This document shows positions 7,619 to 15,666 of a stretch of 33,160 nucleotides of DNA, in pieces; the stretch's first letter is position 1, and each line of letters opens with the position of its first letter. This DNA comes from a bacterium (GTDB lineage: Bacteria; Bdellovibrionota_B; Oligoflexia; Silvanigrellales; Silvanigrellaceae). The notes beneath the pieces were generated by a model. It did not search any database. It saw nothing but the letters and a program-made list of their open reading frames with translations, and was not told the DNA's origin. The position numbers and the translations under genes are program-made. The stretch lies in assembly GCA_009918675.1 (NCBI GenBank), contig RGDM01000033.1, forward strand, positions 1 through 33,160. The letters run 5' to 3'.

Positions 7619-8413
7619 ATGACAACCCAATGCGTTCACATTTCTAACCTCCAAGCCGGTATTGCTGCCATCGAAATTTCCCGGCCCGAAGCACTCAACG
7701 CGCTTAATTCTGAAGTCCTGACTCAACTCATCACTTCAATTCAAAAGCTTCAAAAAGAAGATGATCTCAGCGTTATTATTTTGCGAACTTCTGGCGACAA
7801 GTCATTTGTTGCCGGTGCAGATATCAAAGAAATGCTCAACTATTCATCTCAGCAAGCGTATGAGTTTTCGAAGCAAGGACAAAATGTCTTCACTGCACTG
7901 TCAGACCTTCCTCAAGTCGTTATCGCACAGATCCAGGGATTTGCGTTGGGAGGAGGCCTTGAACTCGCGCTCGCCGCCGATTTTATGATTGCTTCGCAAA
8001 AGGCTAAATTTGGTCTTCCGGAAGTTGGTCTCGGATTGATTCCAGGGTTTGGTGGCACACAGCGTCTCGTTCAGCGAATGGGATATTCACGTGCTTTGGA
8101 ATGGATGACTTCTGCAGAACGGTATAGCGCAGATGCAGCATTTCAACTGGGCTTGCTCAATCGTGTAGTTGAGCACGACCAACTTTCGAGTGCAGTTGAA
8201 ACTGTTGCGAATTCAATTGCAGCTCAAGGGCCCTCTGCAGTTCGTGCTGCGAAAAAAGCAGCGCTTGCTGCCCTTTCTGCAACGGGCCAGCTTGGCTTTG
8301 AATTCGAAGCGCAGCTATTTTCTCAGCGTTTTTCTGGAAGTGAGGCTCGAGAGGGGCTGGCAGCCTTCGTTGAAAAGAGAAAGCCTGAATTTCGCTCCGT
8401 TCGCCAAGCTTAA
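7619..8413 (+). CDS. Enoyl-CoA hydratase (crotonase family)
   Basis: Hydrates trans-2-enoyl-CoA to 3-hydroxyacyl-CoA, the second step of beta-oxidation. The 264-residue product has the standard crotonase layout. SRPEALNALN (21-30) is the CoA-binding start, VAGADIKEM (64-72) supplies an oxyanion-hole backbone, and FALGGGLELALAAD (108-121) carries the first catalytic Glu115. FGLPEVGLGLIPGFGGTQRL (131-150) carries the second, Glu135. Both Glu residues of true hydratases are present, which argues against an isomerase-only or dehalogenase member. The start ATG at 7619 has AGAGGAG 5 bases upstream; an overlapping GTG at 7616 is too close to that site. A ferredoxin gene follows after 9 bases. It is complementary in pathway to the two acyl-CoA dehydrogenases near 1-4.2 kb. 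Confidence 0.92.
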   Translation: MTTQCVHISNLQAGIAAIEISRPEALNALNSEVLTQLITSIQKLQKEDDLSVIILRTSGDKSFVAGADIKEMLNYSSQQAYEFSKQGQNVFTALSDLPQVVIAQIQGFALGGGLELALAADFMIASQKAKFGLPEVGLGLIPGFGGTQRLVQRMGYSRALEWMTSAERYSADAAFQLGLLNRVVEHDQLSSAVETVANSIAAQGPSAVRAAKKAALAALSATGQLGFEFEAQLFSQRFSGSEAREGLAAFVEKRKPEFRSVRQA

Positions 8414-8422
8414 GGAAAAATC

Positions 8423-8764
8423 ATGATCCCCACATTTGGTCAGGCAGGCACACAGAGTGAAAAAGTGACACTCGAACTGCGCCGCAAGAGCGGAGAAATT
8501 CTTAAAACTCTGCTGCTGCGCAAAGGAGTTAATCTTTGGGTTGCCTTGCGACGATTTGGTATTCCCGTTGGTGCATCTTGTTCTGGTGTGGGAGTTTGCG
8601 GAAAATGCGCTGTTCGAAACCTAGGCGGACAAGGAATTGAGCTCACACCGCGCACGGAGCTTGAAGAACAAACGCTCAGTCGGCAAGGTCTTGCTTCTGA
8701 TTTAAGGTTGGCTTGTTTGTGTCGAGTGAACGCGGATACAGCGATTCAAGCAGATTATTGGTGA
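8423..8764 (+). CDS. 2Fe-2S ferredoxin
   Basis: Small electron carrier of 113 residues. The [2Fe-2S] ligands are visible as CSGVGVCGKC (Cys53, Cys59, Cys62) and a distal Cys98 in LACLC, i.e. C-x5-C-x2-C-x35-C, close to adrenodoxin/plant-type ferredoxin spacing; Cys100 is an extra nearby cysteine. The N-terminal part (VTLELRRKSGEILKTLLLRKGVNLWVALRRFGI) fits the beta-grasp fold. The start ATG at 8423 has AAGGA, overlapping the stop region of the enoyl-CoA hydratase, so the two genes are very likely cotranscribed. Its redox partner is not in the window. Its stop is 7 bases from the stop of the convergent minus-strand gene, with no space for a separate terminator. Confidence 0.85.
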   Translation: MIPTFGQAGTQSEKVTLELRRKSGEILKTLLLRKGVNLWVALRRFGIPVGASCSGVGVCGKCAVRNLGGQGIELTPRTELEEQTLSRQGLASDLRLACLCRVNADTAIQADYW

Positions 8765-8771
8765 GCAAACT

Positions 8772-9254
8772 TCACGAAGATTTGCGACCTAAGTTGCCAT
8801 GCAAATCATCGCTCGTATTTTGGGTTGCTTTAGGCATTGTAGCAACCAGCTTCTTAAACTCGTGATAAACCTGACTCTCGGTTGGAGAAAGTTGTCTGCG
8901 TCGCAGGTCGCGATGAAGCATCAAATGCAGAACTTCGAGCCCCTTTTTAACAACATAGAGAACATTAGGCTGAAAGTTTTTATGATTTTCTAGAAAATCC
9001 TTGGTGTACACGCCAACAAGCCAAACTCCAACATCAATAATCGCTGAGCGATAGTCGTTAGCTTCTTCTTGTTTTTGAGCCTGAACCGCATTCGAGAGCA
9101 AACCTGAAATGGTTTCGAAATCACGTTCACTTTGAAAGGCAAGTGGTTCATCTTGTCTGGGTTGACCAAAAAGCTTTAATGCCAATGAAATGCGTTCGCT
9201 CGAGTTGCGATAGATTTCTTTAATAGTTCTTTTTTTATCAGCAGCTGACGTCAT
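8772..9254 (-). CDS. Unknown helical protein, operon partner of the bactofilin
   Basis: Unrecognised 160-residue protein, predicted almost entirely helical, with no signal peptide or membrane segment. Charged heptad-like stretches (KKRTIKEIYRNSSERISLALKLF; VQAQKQEEANDYRSAIID) alternate with a hydrophobic core (DVGVWLVGVYTKDFLE, NVLYVVKKGLEVLHLML), followed by a basic RDLRRRQ segment. The start ATG at 9254 has AGAGGG 4-5 bases upstream. It begins 18 bases after the bactofilin stop on the same strand, so the two should be one transcript. The tight linkage makes it a candidate bactofilin-associated protein, but nothing in the sequence proves interaction. Confidence 0.65.
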   Translation of the reverse strand: MTSAADKKRTIKEIYRNSSERISLALKLFGQPRQDEPLAFQSERDFETISGLLSNAVQAQKQEEANDYRSAIIDVGVWLVGVYTKDFLENHKNFQPNVLYVVKKGLEVLHLMLHRDLRRRQLSPTESQVYHEFKKLVATMPKATQNTSDDLHGNLGRKSS

Positions 9255-9272
9255 GCATCCCTCTTATCTTGG

Positions 9273-9785
9273 TCAGACGGCCGCTTGAATCGGTTCATCG
9301 CCTGATGACTCGATCTCTTCGGGTTCATGTTCGACTGAGGAATCATTCGTTGTCAGATAGGAAACTCGCCCTTCAATTCGGGCACCGTCCTCAACAACCA
9401 AACGCTTTGCAGAAAGATCACCATAGACTCGAGCGGTCGGGCTGAGTCGAAGAAGGTCCGACGCACGCAAATTACCGTCAATTCGTCCGTTAAAAAGAAC
9501 AACAACTCCGTTGAGATCGCCTGTAATGACAGCTGATTCCTCAACCGTTAGAATCCCATCACAGATCACCGAACCGTCGACGTGTCCGCCCACGCGAGAT
9601 TCTCCCTGCAGAAACATTTTGCCCTGGAAACTGCAGCCATCGGCAAGCATTGAGATACCACGCGACTTTACTCTTACCGTGGGTGTCTCGACTTGTCGAT
9701 TATTTGTGTTCTCGCCTGGGGCTTTCTTTGAAAACACGCTCGACTCCTGCAAAATAGAACTCAGGCCTCGATGACGGATCATCAT
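9273..9785 (-). CDS. Bactofilin (polymer-forming cytoskeletal protein)
   Basis: Bactofilins polymerise without nucleotide into filaments that position cell-wall enzymes and shape the cell. The start chosen is the ATG at 9785 (MMIRHRGLSS...), giving 170 residues; the frame runs upstream into the divergent gene but without a plausible site. Residues about 1-40 form the disordered N-terminal tail typical of the family. About 45-145 form the right-handed beta-helix repeat domain, visible as regularly spaced G-x-(V/I/L) turns (FQGKMFLQGESRVGGHVDG, ILTVEESAVITGDLNG, LRLSPTARVYGDLSAKRL, VVEDGARIEGRVSYL). The acidic C-terminal tail (about 150-170) is also usual. It is divergent from a gene pair ending in a penicillin-binding transpeptidase, echoing bactofilin-peptidoglycan enzyme partnerships such as BacA/PbpC in Caulobacter. 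Confidence 0.88.
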   Translation of the reverse strand: MMIRHRGLSSILQESSVFSKKAPGENTNNRQVETPTVRVKSRGISMLADGCSFQGKMFLQGESRVGGHVDGSVICDGILTVEESAVITGDLNGVVVLFNGRIDGNLRASDLLRLSPTARVYGDLSAKRLVVEDGARIEGRVSYLTTNDSSVEHEPEEIESSGDEPIQAAV

Positions 9786-9826
9786 CCCAAGTTTACCGTC
9801 CTTGCAGCAGTTCAAAGGGGAAAGAA

Positions 9827-10552
9827 GTGTCTCAAGACAATCGCGTGACACCTGTAAGATCTGCCCTGATCCCTGATGTGGATTGGATTGAACGTTCGCT
9901 CAGTTTGCAGCCTGTTCAATTGTATCGTCTGCGCGCCATCGAACGGATGTACGGAACAACCCGGCGCATGCTCGATCGTTGTGGATGCCAAAATGAATCC
10001 CGATATCCTTCACCCTCTCAGCGCTCATCAATTTGGTTTGGCTTGTTGCCAGCCTCGCTCGCGCCGCAGGTTGTATTATCTTCCACCTGCAGTTTGCTCG
10101 ACCGAGCTTGGCTGGTGCTTGCGTGCGACGGCGGCCCGTTTGCATGGGCTGAAATTTGGGAGATTAGCGGTGATTTTGGCAGCGCCTCTGGCCTCTTTGA
10201 TCTCTCCTTTTCTGAGCCAAGATCACTTGAAAAATGGGAATTTATTGCTGGGAATGAAATTTTCTTTCGAGTTTGCCATGGCCAGCAAAATTCATCTTCC
10301 GCAGCCGTACTCAAACTCAGAACTGCGGTTGTCAAAGAGGTTATTCAAAGAAACCCTAGCTTTAGCCATGTGAATCTTTCTTTGCTGTTTACAGAGTCTG
10401 AGGAGCCAGAGGCAAGGCCATTCTTGGCTTCGGGTTGGCCCGAGAATCTCGAAGTCGAACCCCTTCGCAAGCGTTATGTCCCATACTGGCAGAGTGGTGA
10501 CATGGCGTATCGTTTGTTTAAGACCTACACTATTGTACGAAAGGACACCTGA
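9827..10552 (+). CDS. Unknown 241-residue protein upstream of the transpeptidase
   Basis: Not recognised. The start is a GTG at 9827, with AAAGGGG 6 bases upstream, divergent from the bactofilin start across 41 bases. There is no signal peptide or membrane helix. The middle contains a beta-rich stretch (RAWLVLACDGGPFAWAEIWEI) and the C-terminus ends in a basic/aromatic segment (LRKRYVPYWQSGDMAYRLFKTYTIVRKD). Cys pair CGC near residue 54 and scattered cysteines show no regular metal-binding spacing. The transpeptidase gene begins 44 bases after its stop, so cotranscription is likely. Its position between a cytoskeletal gene and a wall-synthesis gene suggests an envelope-related role, which is context only. 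Confidence 0.6.
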   Translation: MSQDNRVTPVRSALIPDVDWIERSLSLQPVQLYRLRAIERMYGTTRRMLDRCGCQNESRYPSPSQRSSIWFGLLPASLAPQVVLSSTCSLLDRAWLVLACDGGPFAWAEIWEISGDFGSASGLFDLSFSEPRSLEKWEFIAGNEIFFRVCHGQQNSSSAAVLKLRTAVVKEVIQRNPSFSHVNLSLLFTESEEPEARPFLASGWPENLEVEPLRKRYVPYWQSGDMAYRLFKTYTIVRKDT

Positions 10553-10596
10553 AGGTCTGCTGGAAAGGCAGAGCTTTGCGGTGAGAGTGTCACAAC

Positions 10597-12021
10597 ATGG
10601 CAAGCGAAATGCATAAGAAAACCTCCCAGAAGCAATTGATCCTTCGGTTGGTGACGGGAATTTCATGTTTGAGTGCAGGTCTTCTGATTCAGGCCTTTGA
10701 GACAAGTCCGAAGGCCACCACGTCGTCTGACTCAGCAATTACAGGCGCCAAAAGTGGACCTGAAGAAGGTGCAAACGATCCAAATTCGGAAAATGCATCG
10801 CAGAGAATAGGCGGATCATTTCAGAACCAAGGATATAAGGATCCACGAGAAGAGCTCACTAACGAGCGTCACGCATTCAAGACTCCTTTTGGACAATTGC
10901 AGTGGCGCGATATCGAGCGCCGGATGACCTACCGCGATAAAACAGCTTTCGTAAGCTCCAATGGCTTTAATTTGAAGCTCACGATTCAACCCGAGCTTCA
11001 AACTGCATTGGAAAAAACTCTTGTTTCGCAAAGGAACATTGCAGGAGCAGTTGTGATTCTCGAGTCGCGCACGGGTCGTGTCTTGGCAATGGCCGAGACA
11101 AGAGCCGATTCGCGCAGTCCTCTCGTTGGCGAAGAATCGATCTTAGTTGCGGCTCGAGCACCCGCTGCGAGTCTCATGAAAATCGTCACGGCAACCGCTA
11201 GCATCGAGAAGAACAATCTCGACCCTGATCAGGAAATTCCTTTTCAAGGCGGGTGTGGCTCCTTGCGTAATCGGAATTGGCTGCGCGACCCTCAATCAGA
11301 CCGCCAAAGGATGAGTTTCTCGCACGCGTTCGGGATCAGCTGCAATACCGTATTCGCTCGACTTGCGCTTTATGAAACAGGCCTCGCAACGCTGAAACAG
11401 TACGCTGAAAAATATATGTTTAACCGGCCAATTCCAAGCGATTTTCGAATTGAAACAAGTGCTGCACTCATGCCGGCACTCGAAATGGCAACCGCTCTTG
11501 AAGTTGGTGAAGCTGGTGCAGGTTTTGGTTCAAGCAAGCTCTCTCCCGTGCATGCGGCAATGCTTTCAGCAGCTTCAGGAAATGCAGGAGTTTTAATGGC
11601 TCCGTACCTTGTTGATGCCGCATTTGATGCGACAGGCAAGCAAGTTTATGCGGGCGCACCCCTAGAGATCTCTCGCATCTTTTCAAAGAAAACCGCCGAT
11701 AAAATGCAACGCCTCATGCAAGAGACAATCCTCTCTGGAACAAGTCGAAGGTATTTTCGGCGCAAAGGAACAGCAGGCGATCGTTTCGAAATTGGAGGAA
11801 AGACTGGAACACTTTCTGATGCGGAAGAACGCGGAACACTTTATACTTGGTTCAGTGGAGTTGCGCCTCTTGAGTCACCTCAAAATGTCGCAATTGGCAC
11901 TGTTGTTGCAAGTCCCAAAAACTGGGTTGTACGCGCAAGTTCGCTGGCGCAAATCAGCCTTGCACAGTACCTGAAGATTGATCGCAAAGAACGCGTAAAA
12001 TTCGAAAAAATTAGTCAGTAA
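10597..12021 (+). CDS. Penicillin-binding transpeptidase, membrane-anchored
   Basis: Peptidoglycan DD-transpeptidase, 474 residues. All three active-site motifs are present: S192-L-M-K195 (SxxK, nucleophile Ser192), S248-C-N250 (SxN) and K402-T-G-T405 (KTGT). Residues about 12-34 (QLILRLVTGISCLSAGLLIQAF) are an N-terminal membrane anchor, followed by a Ser/Gly/Asn-rich linker to about 95. The transpeptidase domain starts near 125 (LKLTIQPELQTALEKTL) as in class A and B PBPs, but neither a glycosyltransferase domain nor the usual class B pedestal/dimerisation domain fits in the space. The GAGFGSSKLSPVHAAMLSAASGN block corresponds to the conserved SP-x-Q-(M/L)A region. The start ATG has only a weak, distant ribosome-binding site. 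The bactofilin next door suggests localised wall synthesis; this is inference. Confidence 0.9.
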   Translation: MASEMHKKTSQKQLILRLVTGISCLSAGLLIQAFETSPKATTSSDSAITGAKSGPEEGANDPNSENASQRIGGSFQNQGYKDPREELTNERHAFKTPFGQLQWRDIERRMTYRDKTAFVSSNGFNLKLTIQPELQTALEKTLVSQRNIAGAVVILESRTGRVLAMAETRADSRSPLVGEESILVAARAPAASLMKIVTATASIEKNNLDPDQEIPFQGGCGSLRNRNWLRDPQSDRQRMSFSHAFGISCNTVFARLALYETGLATLKQYAEKYMFNRPIPSDFRIETSAALMPALEMATALEVGEAGAGFGSSKLSPVHAAMLSAASGNAGVLMAPYLVDAAFDATGKQVYAGAPLEISRIFSKKTADKMQRLMQETILSGTSRRYFRRKGTAGDRFEIGGKTGTLSDAEERGTLYTWFSGVAPLESPQNVAIGTVVASPKNWVVRASSLAQISLAQYLKIDRKERVKFEKISQ

Positions 12022-12056
12022 TTGGGGCGGCTTTTGCAGCGCATCCTGGAGTGAGC

Positions 12057-15005
12057 ATGGCCGGTCTTTCGTTCGTAGATATTGTCTTCCCGCAATTCAC
12101 TGGGCCCCACTGGCAAGGAGGGGTTTCGCTCTTTCGTTCAGGAAGTGTGACAAAACTCTCTTTCTATGGCGAGCTTGTCAGCGCCCGCGTACGCGCTGGA
12201 ATTGGAGAAAACTACGATGTTCGCTTGAAGCTGCACGCACAAGGCAAGGGCGTCCAGTGGATGGAATGCACTTGTCAGGCAAATCGACGCAAGGGTGAAA
12301 AGTGTTCGCACATTGCCGCGCTCTGTTTGGTCTTGGATCAAGAACGGCCTGAAGCGCTGGAAAAGTTTGGTTTGTCTGGCAATGGAGCGGACAAGTATCT
12401 TTTCAAAAAAGAATCAACTTTCGAACATGTCCTTTTATCGGAATCCACTCCCGAGCAGTCTTCTCTGTTGGCAGACGCTCAGAAAACTGCGTCTGGCGAT
12501 GCATCGCGCGGTCTCGGAATTATTCTAACCGAGGGCAAGGCTCGGATCACAGATTCAACATGGAAAGAAGAGGACTACAGTCTTCAGTTGACCATTGAGT
12601 ATGGTCAGAAAAAGGCACTCACCTATAATCTTGGAGTGGATGATGCACTTCGAGTTCTCACGTCGCCCGAGGTCAAAGCGCAGCTTCCTAAGAAAATTGC
12701 TTCAATTGTCAGTGCTCAACTCTCTGCGGAGCGAATTTTTGATTGTCGCAAACACGGTGCTTCTGGAATTCAAATCTATCGGACAGTTTCAATTCGCGAC
12801 TCAATTGGGCGCGTCAGAAAAGTCATAGAGCTCGACTCAGCTCCGATTCGCAGCGTCGGACGACTCGGCGTTTATCTGCCAAAATCAGGGTTGATTTTAT
12901 ATCAAGACAAAATGTCTCCGGCGCAAATGGCTCGATGGGATGAATATCCGCGAATCGCAACCCTTGAAAGCGACACGGCTGCATCGCTATTGGAAACAAA
13001 TTTTGAGCGCCTTCGCGAGACTGCTCAAGTGAAAGTCGCAACCGAATTGGCAAAGGTTAAGGTTTTCTCAAAATTCACTATTCCCGAGTTGAAGCTCAAG
13101 ACCACCCACGACGGATCGTTTTTCGTTGAACCTACATTCCGCGGTTTGCTCCCTGAGACAGCCGATGCCAAGCCGAGCGACGGATCAACAAATCTAAGTT
13201 CGGACATTAATTCTGAAGCTTCCGTGGCAGCGCTCGCGCATTCCAATTTACTTGTTTCAATCCTCCGCGCCCGCGCAGAGGGCCGTAAATTTCTGAATAC
13301 AAAACAGGGTTGGCTGAAACTCCCTGAAGAGTTGGACTGGCTTGCCCAGCGCGTTCAATCCGATGGGCGTGTCAAGCTCACCACTCTCGAATTGATAAAA
13401 TTTCGAGAACAATTTGCTTCAGAAAGCGAAATTGTAGGAACCGGCGATGTTGTTGCGCGCCTGCGCTCTGGTTTGCTCGGCATGAATGATATCGAAATGC
13501 CAAGCCTAGCCAAAACCCAGTTGAATCTTCGACCCTATCAAAAAGACGGATTTAAATGGCTCTGGTGGTTGTATTCAAATGGTCTGGGCGGACTTCTTGC
13601 AGATGAAATGGGCCTCGGTAAAACCCACCAGACAATGGCTCTGTTGTCTGCTGTCTCTCAACGAGAACCAAACAAATTGAGTCTTGTCGTTTGTCCAACA
13701 AGTGTCATCGATCATTGGTTGGACAAGCTATCTCAGTTCGTCCCCGATGTGCGTGTGGTTTGTTACCATGGCGCCGAGCGCAAGCACGATGCACTGCGCC
13801 GCCCCAATCAGCATACTGTGCTTGTCACAAGTTACGGGATCCTGATGCGTGACTTTGAATTCTTAATGCGCTGTCCAACCGAATTGGTTATTCTCGACGA
13901 AGCGCATCTTGTGAAGAATCAATCGACTCGCACCTATCGCGCGGCAGTGCGGATAGGCAGTCGGATGCGATTGTGTTTAACCGGTACTCCACTTGAAAAT
14001 GACCTTCTCGAGCTCAAGAACCTTTTTGACTATATTGCTCCGAATTATCTTGGCACGGACTCTGAATTTAAGAAGAAATATATGTCCGATAAGCGATCAA
14101 CCGCCATGGCCGATCTCGAGCTTCAGCGGCTGATCCATCCATTTAAACTGCGCCGCAATAAGCGCGATGTATTGACCGATCTTCCCGACAAGGTTGAAGA
14201 CATTCGCCATTGCAACCTGAACAAACGGCAAGTGGAGCTCTACAATGAGGCGCTCTCGCTGCGGGGGCGTGAATTGGTCGAGGCACTTGAAAGTGAACAG
14301 GGGCCAATCCCCTATGTTCACATTTTCTCGGTAATCTCATTTTTAAAGCAAATTTGTAATGATCCCGGAATGTTAGATTCTCGTTATGAATCAGTCGGCA
14401 GTGGCAAACTCGCGTTGTTTGATGAAATTTTGAGTGAAGCGCTCGCCAGCGATCAAAAAGTTGTGGTGTTTTCGCAGTACGCTAAAATGATCAATCGCCT
14501 CAGCGAGCGTCTCGACCAGCGGGGCGTCAAACACGTTGTCCTCACCGGACAGTCGACCCAGCGTGGCCTTATCGTAAAACAGTTCCAGGAAGACCCTGAA
14601 ATTAAGGTTTTTCTTGGGTCGCTGCTGGCGGGCGGCACGGGTATCGACTTAACCGCAGCAAACGTCGTCATTCACTTCGATCGTTGGTGGAATGCCGCCA
14701 AAGAAAACCAGGCCACCGACCGCATTCACCGCATCGGTCAGCAGAAGAACGTCCAGGTTTACAAACTCGTGACCAAAGGGACCCTTGAAGAGCGAATCGA
14801 TGAAATTATCAATCGCAAGAAACTAATATTTGAGCGATTTGTTGAAGAAGATGCTGAGATCTTCAAAAATCTCTCGCGCGAAGATCTGCTCAAACTTCTC
14901 GCACCTGCAAGCGAGGGAGATGCCATGGAAACGGTCGAAGACAATGAGCCAGGCTCCATCGATGCCTTGGTTCAAGAGGGCGTTATTGAGTCGCATCAAA
15001 TCTGA
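12057..15005 (+). CDS. SWIM-SNF2 helicase-like ATPase
   Basis: A 982-residue Snf2/Rad54-family (HepA/RapA-like) DNA-dependent ATPase. The start ATG at 12057 has GGAG 5 bases upstream; the GTG at 12051 is too close to it. The N-terminal SWIM zinc-binding motif is at about 71-85 (C-T-C-x9-C-S-H). A long middle domain spans about 100-480. The ATPase core follows: RPYQKDGFKWLWWLY, then Walker A DEMGLGKT (515-522), the DEAH box (614-617) in VILDEAHLVKN, and motif III LTGTPLEN. The second lobe has VVVFSQYAKMI and motif VI QATDRIHRIGQ (885-895). Such proteins translocate on or remodel protein-DNA complexes, possibly dislodging RNA polymerase or acting in repair. The substrate is unknown. It appears monocistronic, followed by a hairpin at 15036. 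Confidence 0.93.
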   Translation: MAGLSFVDIVFPQFTGPHWQGGVSLFRSGSVTKLSFYGELVSARVRAGIGENYDVRLKLHAQGKGVQWMECTCQANRRKGEKCSHIAALCLVLDQERPEALEKFGLSGNGADKYLFKKESTFEHVLLSESTPEQSSLLADAQKTASGDASRGLGIILTEGKARITDSTWKEEDYSLQLTIEYGQKKALTYNLGVDDALRVLTSPEVKAQLPKKIASIVSAQLSAERIFDCRKHGASGIQIYRTVSIRDSIGRVRKVIELDSAPIRSVGRLGVYLPKSGLILYQDKMSPAQMARWDEYPRIATLESDTAASLLETNFERLRETAQVKVATELAKVKVFSKFTIPELKLKTTHDGSFFVEPTFRGLLPETADAKPSDGSTNLSSDINSEASVAALAHSNLLVSILRARAEGRKFLNTKQGWLKLPEELDWLAQRVQSDGRVKLTTLELIKFREQFASESEIVGTGDVVARLRSGLLGMNDIEMPSLAKTQLNLRPYQKDGFKWLWWLYSNGLGGLLADEMGLGKTHQTMALLSAVSQREPNKLSLVVCPTSVIDHWLDKLSQFVPDVRVVCYHGAERKHDALRRPNQHTVLVTSYGILMRDFEFLMRCPTELVILDEAHLVKNQSTRTYRAAVRIGSRMRLCLTGTPLENDLLELKNLFDYIAPNYLGTDSEFKKKYMSDKRSTAMADLELQRLIHPFKLRRNKRDVLTDLPDKVEDIRHCNLNKRQVELYNEALSLRGRELVEALESEQGPIPYVHIFSVISFLKQICNDPGMLDSRYESVGSGKLALFDEILSEALASDQKVVVFSQYAKMINRLSERLDQRGVKHVVLTGQSTQRGLIVKQFQEDPEIKVFLGSLLAGGTGIDLTAANVVIHFDRWWNAAKENQATDRIHRIGQQKNVQVYKLVTKGTLEERIDEIINRKKLIFERFVEEDAEIFKNLSREDLLKLLAPASEGDAMETVEDNEPGSIDALVQEGVIESHQI

Positions 15006-15035
15006 GTCAAACCTTCGTGGATCTCTTGCTGAACT

Positions 15036-15065
15036 GACGGCTCGGGGTTAAAACCAGCCGTCTTT
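15036..15065 (+). terminator. Probable terminator after the SNF2 gene
   Basis: GACGGCT (15036-15042) pairs with AGCCGTC (15056-15062), with an inner GG/CC extension, and is followed by only three T residues. It sits 31 bases after the helicase stop and 32 bases before the pyrophosphatase start. The stem is good but the T-run is short, so termination may be partial. Confidence 0.5.
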
Positions 15066-15096
15066 GAAACCATTCGCTTTCCAAGAGGTCATCATC

Positions 15097-15654
15097 ATGA
15101 GCGTCAATCCTTGGCACCCGTGGCATTCCGTTGCCGTTGGCAAGAAAGCACCCTCCATCGTCCATGCAATTATCGAAATCCCACGCGGCTCGAAGAGCAA
15201 ATACGAAATCGACAAAGAATCCGGCATGCTTTTTATGGACCGCGTTATGTCGAGTTCAGTTGTCTATCCCACGAACTACGGCTTCATTCCGCAAACCTAT
15301 TGCGATGATGGTGATGCTCTTGACGTGTTGGTTCTTGGCCAAGAACCTGCAGTGCCACTCTGCATAATGAACGCGCGAGTCGTTGGTTGTTTGAAGGTTA
15401 TCGACGGTGGCGAGGAAGACGACAAAGTTATTGCTGTTCATTCCGACGATCCCCAGTTTAAGCACATCACTGATCTCAGCGAAGTGAATCCGCATGTCTT
15501 GAAAGAGATCGAGCAATTCTTCCGTTCGTACAAAGCCCTCGAGAAAAAAGTCGTTGAAGTCGGCGCGTGGTTGCATCGCGCCGATGCTGAAAAGATTGTT
15601 GAAAAAGCGTGCGACTTCTACAGAGCTAACCTGAATAAATTGGTTGGTAAATAA
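15097..15654 (+). CDS. ppa: Inorganic pyrophosphatase, family I
   Basis: Cytoplasmic Mg-dependent enzyme that hydrolyses PPi and pulls biosynthetic reactions forward. The product is 185 residues from the ATG at 15097, which has AGAGG about 8 bases upstream. Motifs: [17 protein letters not shown] (substrate Lys/Arg), [24 protein letters not shown] with the metal-binding acidic cluster, and [14 protein letters not shown] near the C-terminus. The signature reads D-G-D-A-L-D-V, with Ala where most family I enzymes have Pro or Glu; the three metal-binding Asp residues are kept. The gcvT gene starts 12 bases after its stop, so it probably leads the glycine cleavage transcript. That linkage is unusual but has no obvious mechanistic meaning beyond shared expression. 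Confidence 0.94.
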   Translation: MSVNPWHPWHSVAVGKKAPSIVHAIIEIPRGSKSKYEIDKESGMLFMDRVMSSSVVYPTNYGFIPQTYCDDGDALDVLVLGQEPAVPLCIMNARVVGCLKVIDGGEEDDKVIAVHSDDPQFKHITDLSEVNPHVLKEIEQFFRSYKALEKKVVEVGAWLHRADAEKIVEKACDFYRANLNKLVGK

Positions 15655-15666
15655 AGGAAAAAGAAC

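Noticed and set aside
10557..10574. Small hairpin TCTGC/GCAGA before the transpeptidase as a terminator
   Set aside because: Only five base pairs and no proper T-run.
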